In this document: in pieces, positions 23,048-27,678 of the stretch
Numbering within the stretch: the first letter of the stretch is position 1
How the letters are laid out: each line of letters begins with the position of its first letter
Source of the DNA: an uncultured Actinomycetes bacterium
GTDB taxonomy: Bacteria; Actinomycetota; Actinomycetes; Nanopelagicales; Nanopelagicaceae
Direction: 5' to 3'
Length of the DNA stretch: 27,678 bases
Assembly: GCA_903867285.1 (NCBI GenBank)
Contig: CAIPQX010000138.1
Location: 1 to 27,678, forward strand
Translations under genes and position numbers: made by a program
Notes under the pieces: generated by a model
The model's input: only the letters and a program-made list of their open reading frames with translations
Told to the model about the DNA's origin: nothing
Database searches by the model: none

Positions 23048-25003
23048 ATGGCTGAGAATTCATACAACGCCAGCGCCATCACCGTCCTTGAAGGGTTAGA
23101 TGCGGTCCGCAAGCGCCCGGGTATGTATATCGGCTCTACTGGCGAGCGTGGACTCCACCACCTGGTTTATGAGGTTGTAGACAACTCTGTCGATGAGGCC
23201 CTAGCTGGCTATTGCGACACCATCGACGTCACCCTGATGCCAGATGGCGCGCTGCGGGTCATTGATAATGGTCGCGGTATCCCTGTAGATCTCCACCCGA
23301 TTGAAAAACGACCAGCTTTAGAGATTGTTTTAACCGTCCTGCACGCCGGTGGAAAATTTGGCGATAGCGGGTACTCGGTCTCTGGCGGACTACACGGCGT
23401 GGGTATCTCCGTCGTTAACGCCCTCTCCACAGATTTAGCGGTCGAAGTCCGGCGTGATGGCTTTCATTGGTTCCAGGAATACAAACTAGGAGTGCCACAA
23501 GCGCCTGTTCGTAAAGGCGACGCAGCGACAACAACAGGAACAACTGTCACCTTCTGGCCTTCGGTAGATATCTTTGAAACAACAGATTTCTCTTTTGAAA
23601 CCCTCTCCGCTCGTTTCCGCGAGATGGCCTTTCTCAACAAAGGTTTAACTCTGACCTTAACCGACGAACGACCAGGTCGCGTTGATGAAAACGGAAATAT
23701 ATTAACCGCCACTTATCACTATGAAGGCGGCATTGTAGATTTCGTAAAACATTTAAACCTGACAAAGGGCGAGCAACATAAAACCATTATCTCTTTTGAA
23801 GCCGAAGAGAAGATCCAGAAGATGTCTCTGGAAGTTGCGATGCAATGGAACAATGGATTTTCCGAGAGCGTGTACACCTTCGCAAATACAATTAACACTC
23901 AAGAGGGCGGAACACATGAAGAGGGTTTCCGCACCGCTCTTACCTCAATCGTAAATAAGTTTGGCGAAGAGTGGGGTTTTATCCGCAAGAAAGAGGATCG
24001 CTTAACTGGTGACGATGTCCGTGAAGGTTTAACCGCCATCGTCTCCATTAAAATTGGCGAACCACAATTTGAAGGTCAGACCAAGACCAAACTCGGAAAC
24101 ACAGAAGCAAAATCATTTACACAAAAAGCGATGAACGAACATCTCACCGCCTGGTTTGAAAAGAACCCTGGCGAAGGAAAAGATATTGTCCGTAAAAGTA
24201 TCGATGCCGCATCAGCACGTGTCGCGGCGCGCAAAGCTCGTGACTTAAGTCGTTCACGCAAAGGTCTGCTTGAGGGACGCGGCATGCCAGGAAAGTTAGC
24301 TGATTGCCAGTGGACAGAGCCAGAGAAATGCGAGCTCTATATTGTCGAGGGTGATTCTGCTGGAGGCTCCACTAAGGGTGGACGTGATTCACGCTATCAA
24401 GCAGTACTTCCAATTCGCGGCAAGATTCTCAATGTAGAAAAAGCGCGTATTGACCGAGTACTACAAAACAACGAGGTACAAGCTTTGATCACCGCTTTAG
24501 GTACCGGTATTCACGATGACTTCGATGTTGCAAAGTTGCGCTATCACAAGATCATTTTGATGGCCGATGCTGACGTCGACGGGCAGCACATCCGTACTCT
24601 TTTACTCACTCTCTTGTTCCGTTTCATGCGGCCGCTCATCGAAAGCGGTTTTGTTTACCTGGCGCAACCACCACTTTACAAATTGAAGTGGGGCGGCAAA
24701 GAGCCTGTGCAGTATGCATTTAGCGATCGCGAACGCGATGGTTTTATCAAAATTGGAATCGAAGCTGGAAAGCGTCTGCCCAAAGAGGATGGAATTCAGC
24801 GATTTAAAGGGCTGGGAGAGATGCCAGCAAAAGAGCTATGGGATACCACGATGGATCCAACCCACCGCATCTTGACGCAAATTACTTTGGATGATGCCGC
24901 AGCAGCCGACAACCTCTTCTCTGTTCTTATGGGCGAAGATGTTGATCTACGCCGTAGTTTTATTCAACGCAATGCCAAAGATGTTAGATTCTTGGATATC
25001 TGA
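23048..25003 (+). CDS. gyrB: DNA gyrase subunit B
   Basis: A 651-residue ATPase subunit of DNA gyrase, which introduces negative supercoils. The GHKL ATPase site has Glu42 and Asn46 (YEVVDNSVDEAL), DNGRGIPVD (73-81) and GGLHGVGISVVNALS. The Toprim domain has EGDSAGG (Glu434), LPIRGKILNVEKAR and DADVDGQH with Asp507, Asp509 and Asp511. The C-terminal part is very close to mycobacterial GyrB. The ATG at 23048 was chosen because AGAAAGG ends 7 nt upstream; an in-frame TTG at 23003 lacks this. The stop overlaps the gyrA start by one base (TGATG). Confidence 0.98.
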   Translation: MAENSYNASAITVLEGLDAVRKRPGMYIGSTGERGLHHLVYEVVDNSVDEALAGYCDTIDVTLMPDGALRVIDNGRGIPVDLHPIEKRPALEIVLTVLHAGGKFGDSGYSVSGGLHGVGISVVNALSTDLAVEVRRDGFHWFQEYKLGVPQAPVRKGDAATTTGTTVTFWPSVDIFETTDFSFETLSARFREMAFLNKGLTLTLTDERPGRVDENGNILTATYHYEGGIVDFVKHLNLTKGEQHKTIISFEAEEKIQKMSLEVAMQWNNGFSESVYTFANTINTQEGGTHEEGFRTALTSIVNKFGEEWGFIRKKEDRLTGDDVREGLTAIVSIKIGEPQFEGQTKTKLGNTEAKSFTQKAMNEHLTAWFEKNPGEGKDIVRKSIDAASARVAARKARDLSRSRKGLLEGRGMPGKLADCQWTEPEKCELYIVEGDSAGGSTKGGRDSRYQAVLPIRGKILNVEKARIDRVLQNNEVQALITALGTGIHDDFDVAKLRYHKIILMADADVDGQHIRTLLLTLLFRFMRPLIESGFVYLAQPPLYKLKWGGKEPVQYAFSDRERDGFIKIGIEAGKRLPKEDGIQRFKGLGEMPAKELWDTTMDPTHRILTQITLDDAAAADNLFSVLMGEDVDLRRSFIQRNAKDVRFLDI

Positions 25004-27495
25004 TGGAAGATAGATTTCAAGAGGGCATGGAAGGCTCAAAGATTGAGTCGATTGATCTCCAAGTTGAAATGGCACGCAGTTATCTCGACTACGCCATGTC
25101 GGTCATTGTTGGTCGTGCACTTCCAGATGTTCGTGATGGTCTAAAACCGGTTCACCGCCGCGTCCTTTATGCGATGTTTGATGCCGGATATCGCCCAGAC
25201 AAGGGTTATTACAAATCCTCTCGTATCGTCGGTGACGTCATGGGTAATTACCATCCACATGGCGACGGTGCTATCTACGACGCAGTAGTTCGTTTAGCGC
25301 AGTTCTGGTCACTCCGTTATCCATTGATCGATGGAAACGGAAACTTCGGATCTCCCGGTAATGATCCCGCAGCAGCAATGCGTTACACCGAAGCAAAACT
25401 TGCTCCCTTAGCCATGGAGATGATGCGCGATATTGACGAGGACACCGTCAACTTCATCCCTAACTACGACGGTCGCTCTCAAGAGCCGACAGTGCTCCCT
25501 TCTCGCTTTCCAAATCTTCTCGTTAATGGTTCTGCCGGAATTGCTGTTGGAATGGCGACAAATATTCCTCCACACAACCTCACTGAAATTATTCAGGCAA
25601 CCTCTTGGGCTCTAGAAAATCCAGATGCATCACCGGAAGAGACGCTCGCCAAGTTAATGACGATTGTTAAAGGCCCAGATTTTCCTACCAAAGCTCTCAT
25701 TGTTGGACGCCAAGGAATCGAAGATGCTTATCGCACCGGGCGTGGTTCCATAATCATGCGTGCGGTTGTGGAAATAGAAGAGATTAACAAGCGCACTTGT
25801 CTTGTTGTTACCGAACTCCCTTATCAAGTAAACCCAGATAATTTGGCTCTCAAAATTGCGGAGTTGGTAAAAGATGGACGCATCAAAGGAATTGCCGATG
25901 TTCGCGATGAAGGCAATGAGCGTTTAGGTCAACGTCTCGTAATTGTTCTTCGCAACGATGCCACACCCAAGGTAATTTTAAATAATCTTTACAAGCACAC
26001 ACAGTTACAAGATTCATTCGGTGCCAATATGTTGGCTCTCGTTGACGGAGTGCCGCGCACCCTGCGCCTTGATGAATTTATCCGTTATTACATCGAACAC
26101 CAGGTTGAGGTAATTGTTCGCCGCACCCGTTTCCGCCTCGCTGAGCGCGAAAAACGCGCTCATATCTTGCAGGGTTACCTCAAAGCTTTAGATGCCCTCG
26201 ATGCGGTCATCGCGTTAATTCGCGCCTCAAAGACCCCAGAGGAAGCACGTACCGGGTTGATGAAGCTGCTTGATGTAGATGAGATTCAAGCCAATGCAAT
26301 TTTGGATATGCAACTGCGCCGCATCGCGGCCCTAGAACGCCAAAAGATTAATGATGAATACGAAGCCCTTATGGCCGACATCATCGTTCTCAACGAGATT
26401 CTCGCCAGCGAGTCAAAGCAGCGCGAAATAATAAAGACCGAACTTCATGAGCTCGGTGAAAAGTATGCAGATGAACGGCGCACCCAGATAGTTCTTGCCG
26501 AATCCGATCTCTCGATTGAAGATTTAATCCCAGATCAAGAAGTTGTTGTAACCATTACTCGCAGCGGCTATTCAAAGCGTACGAAAGCCGATCTCTATCG
26601 CGCGCAACGTCGCGGCGGCAAGGGAGTAAAGGGTGCTGCACTCAAGCAGGATGATCTTGTAGATCACTTCTTCACCGCATCCACACACGATTGGCTACTC
26701 TTCTTTACCAACAAAGGTCGCGTTTACCGCGCCAAGGTGCACGAGCTCCCAGATGCTGGCCGAGATGCACGTGGGCAACATGTAGCAAATCTCTTGGCAT
26801 TTAAACCAGATGAGGCTATTGCGCAAGTAATTTCCCTACGCGATTACGACCCAACTCATTACTTAGTTATTGCCACTAAAAGTGGAATGGTGAAGAAATC
26901 ACCTTTGACTGAATATGACTCACCTCGTGCAGGTGGCTTGATCGCCATCAACCTCAAGACCGATGATGAAGTTGTATCTGCCGCCCTCATCACCAATGAT
27001 GATGAAATCTTGCTTGTTAGCCGCCATGGAATGTCGCTGCGCTTCGCCGCCCGCGAAGAGTCAATTCGTTCTATGGGGCGCTCTACCTCCGGAGTCATCG
27101 GAATGAAGTTCCGAACCGATGATCAACTTCTCACTATGGCAGCTATCTCCGGTTCAGATCCCGACCAATTTGTATTAACTGCAACAGATGGCGGTTATGC
27201 AAAGCGAACCCCACTGGATGAATATCGCGAACAAGCACGCGGTGGTCTGGGCGTAAAGGCAGCAAAGATCGATGAGAACTCCCGCGGCACTTTGGTTGGC
27301 GCGATGATCGTTATGCCAGGCGATGAAATTCTCGCAATTACCTCTGGCGGCGTGGTTATTCGCACGGCGGTTGAAGAGATTAGAGAGACCAGTCGAGACA
27401 CCCTGGGCGTTCGCCTAGTAAATCTCGATGAAGGAACCTCTGTTGTCTCTATTACTCAGGTAAAAGATGTAGTTATTGAGGAGATTTTGGGCTAA
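25003..27495 (+). CDS. gyrA: DNA gyrase subunit A
   Basis: An 830-residue DNA-cleaving subunit of gyrase. The catalytic tyrosine is Tyr128 in AAMRYTEAKL. The quinolone-resistance region reads HPHGDGAIYD (residues 84-93), with Gly89 where E. coli has Ser83. The C-terminal beta-pinwheel domain carries the GyrA box QRRGGKGVKG, which marks gyrase rather than topoisomerase IV. The length is normal. It starts directly on the gyrB stop codon, so translation is coupled; no separate Shine-Dalgarno is seen. tRNA-Ile follows, as in other actinobacteria. Confidence 0.98.
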   Translation: MEDRFQEGMEGSKIESIDLQVEMARSYLDYAMSVIVGRALPDVRDGLKPVHRRVLYAMFDAGYRPDKGYYKSSRIVGDVMGNYHPHGDGAIYDAVVRLAQFWSLRYPLIDGNGNFGSPGNDPAAAMRYTEAKLAPLAMEMMRDIDEDTVNFIPNYDGRSQEPTVLPSRFPNLLVNGSAGIAVGMATNIPPHNLTEIIQATSWALENPDASPEETLAKLMTIVKGPDFPTKALIVGRQGIEDAYRTGRGSIIMRAVVEIEEINKRTCLVVTELPYQVNPDNLALKIAELVKDGRIKGIADVRDEGNERLGQRLVIVLRNDATPKVILNNLYKHTQLQDSFGANMLALVDGVPRTLRLDEFIRYYIEHQVEVIVRRTRFRLAEREKRAHILQGYLKALDALDAVIALIRASKTPEEARTGLMKLLDVDEIQANAILDMQLRRIAALERQKINDEYEALMADIIVLNEILASESKQREIIKTELHELGEKYADERRTQIVLAESDLSIEDLIPDQEVVVTITRSGYSKRTKADLYRAQRRGGKGVKGAALKQDDLVDHFFTASTHDWLLFFTNKGRVYRAKVHELPDAGRDARGQHVANLLAFKPDEAIAQVISLRDYDPTHYLVIATKSGMVKKSPLTEYDSPRAGGLIAINLKTDDEVVSAALITNDDEILLVSRHGMSLRFAAREESIRSMGRSTSGVIGMKFRTDDQLLTMAAISGSDPDQFVLTATDGGYAKRTPLDEYREQARGGLGVKAAKIDENSRGTLVGAMIVMPGDEILAITSGGVVIRTAVEEIRETSRDTLGVRLVNLDEGTSVVSITQVKDVVIEEILG

Positions 27496-27542
27496 TCCCC
27501 GAAGTCGGGTAGCCTCAGGCACTCGCACGAAACCCAGAAAAT

Positions 27543-27620
27543 GGGCCTGTAGCTCAGCTTGGTTAGAGCGCTTCCCTGATAAGGAAGAGGTCGGAGGTTC
27601 AAGTCCTCCCAGGCCCACCA
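27543..27620 (+). tRNA. tRNA-Ile (GAT anticodon), CCA encoded
   Basis: A full cloverleaf of 78 nt including CCA. The acceptor stem is GGGCCTG with CAGGCCC, the D-stem GCTC/GAGC, the anticodon stem CTTCC/GGAAG with loop CTGATAA (anticodon GAT), a 5-nt variable loop, and the T-stem GGAGG/CCTCC with loop TTCAAGT. It decodes AUC/AUU. It lies 47 bp after gyrA. Confidence 0.98.
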
Positions 27621-27672
27621 GATTTCCTAGCCCAAGCCACTTCGGATAGGGTACGGATTCTGAAATAAAGAT

Positions 27673-27678
27673 GGGGCC
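27673..27678 (+). tRNA. Possible first bases of tRNA-Ala, cut by window end
   Basis: The window ends in GGGGCC, the usual 5' end of bacterial tRNA-Ala. A tRNA-Ala commonly follows tRNA-Ile after gyrA in actinobacteria. Six bases are not proof. The 52-bp spacer has a TAGGGT that could be a -10. Confidence 0.35.

Noticed and set aside
27498..27509. Small hairpin CCCG-AAGT-CGGG after gyrA as terminator
   Set aside because: The stem is only four pairs and no T tract follows; gyrA may read through into tRNA-Ile.

Overview
The window is the chromosomal replication-origin region of an actinobacterium with a compact, moderate-GC genome. The lineage call rests on gene order and protein character. The block cca, Nudix (MutT4-like), DUF6049-like, murJ, trxB, trxA, cwlM, then parB, parA, rsmG, jag, yidC, yidD, rnpA, rpmH, then dnaA, dnaN, recF, DUF721/DciA, gyrB, gyrA, tRNA-Ile is the actinobacterial origin arrangement. 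The left-end set rpsF, GT87, ponA, DUF5318 is also actinobacterial. Short gaps, many 1-4 bp gene overlaps and shortened versions of several proteins suggest a streamlined genome, for example a freshwater acI/Nanopelagicales-like organism. That last step is inference; no 16S rRNA gene is present.

Layout. Positions 1-3813 (minus strand): the start of rpsF with a structured leader, a GT87-type membrane glycosyltransferase, a class A penicillin-binding protein and a DUF5318 protein. Positions 3857-5149 (plus): an MFS transporter whose 3' end overlaps the convergent CCA-adding enzyme gene (5108-6565, minus). Positions 6598-13644 (plus): Nudix hydrolase, DUF6049-like membrane protein, lipid II flippase MurJ, thioredoxin reductase, thioredoxin, a CwlM-like pseudo-amidase and a PLP aminotransferase; this block is transcribed toward the origin. 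Positions 13637-18215 (minus): the rpmH-rnpA-yidD-yidC-jag-rsmG-parA-parB string, carrying two parS sites inside parA and rsmG. Positions 18484-27495 (plus): dnaA, dnaN, recF, DUF721, gyrB and gyrA, followed by tRNA-Ile and probably the first bases of tRNA-Ala.

The origin is most likely the 328-bp dnaA-dnaN gap. It has two oppositely oriented clusters of DnaA boxes, a DnaA-trio-like stretch and AT-rich DNA beside dnaN. A second set of boxes lies between rpmH and dnaA. Origin firing (DnaA), clamp loading (DnaN), supercoiling (GyrAB), repair (RecF), segregation (ParAB/parS), membrane insertion (YidC/YidD), tRNA maturation (RnpA, Cca) and envelope synthesis (PBP, MurJ, CwlM) are all encoded here.

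Most of the window is conserved housekeeping DNA, and I see no mobile element, CRISPR array or obvious new multi-gene system. The observations most worth following are: an rpsF leader that can mask its own ribosome-binding site; a recurrent pattern of -10 boxes 6-8 nt before start codons, implying widespread leaderless mRNAs; a CwlM homologue lacking its zinc ligands; and the architecture of the origin.
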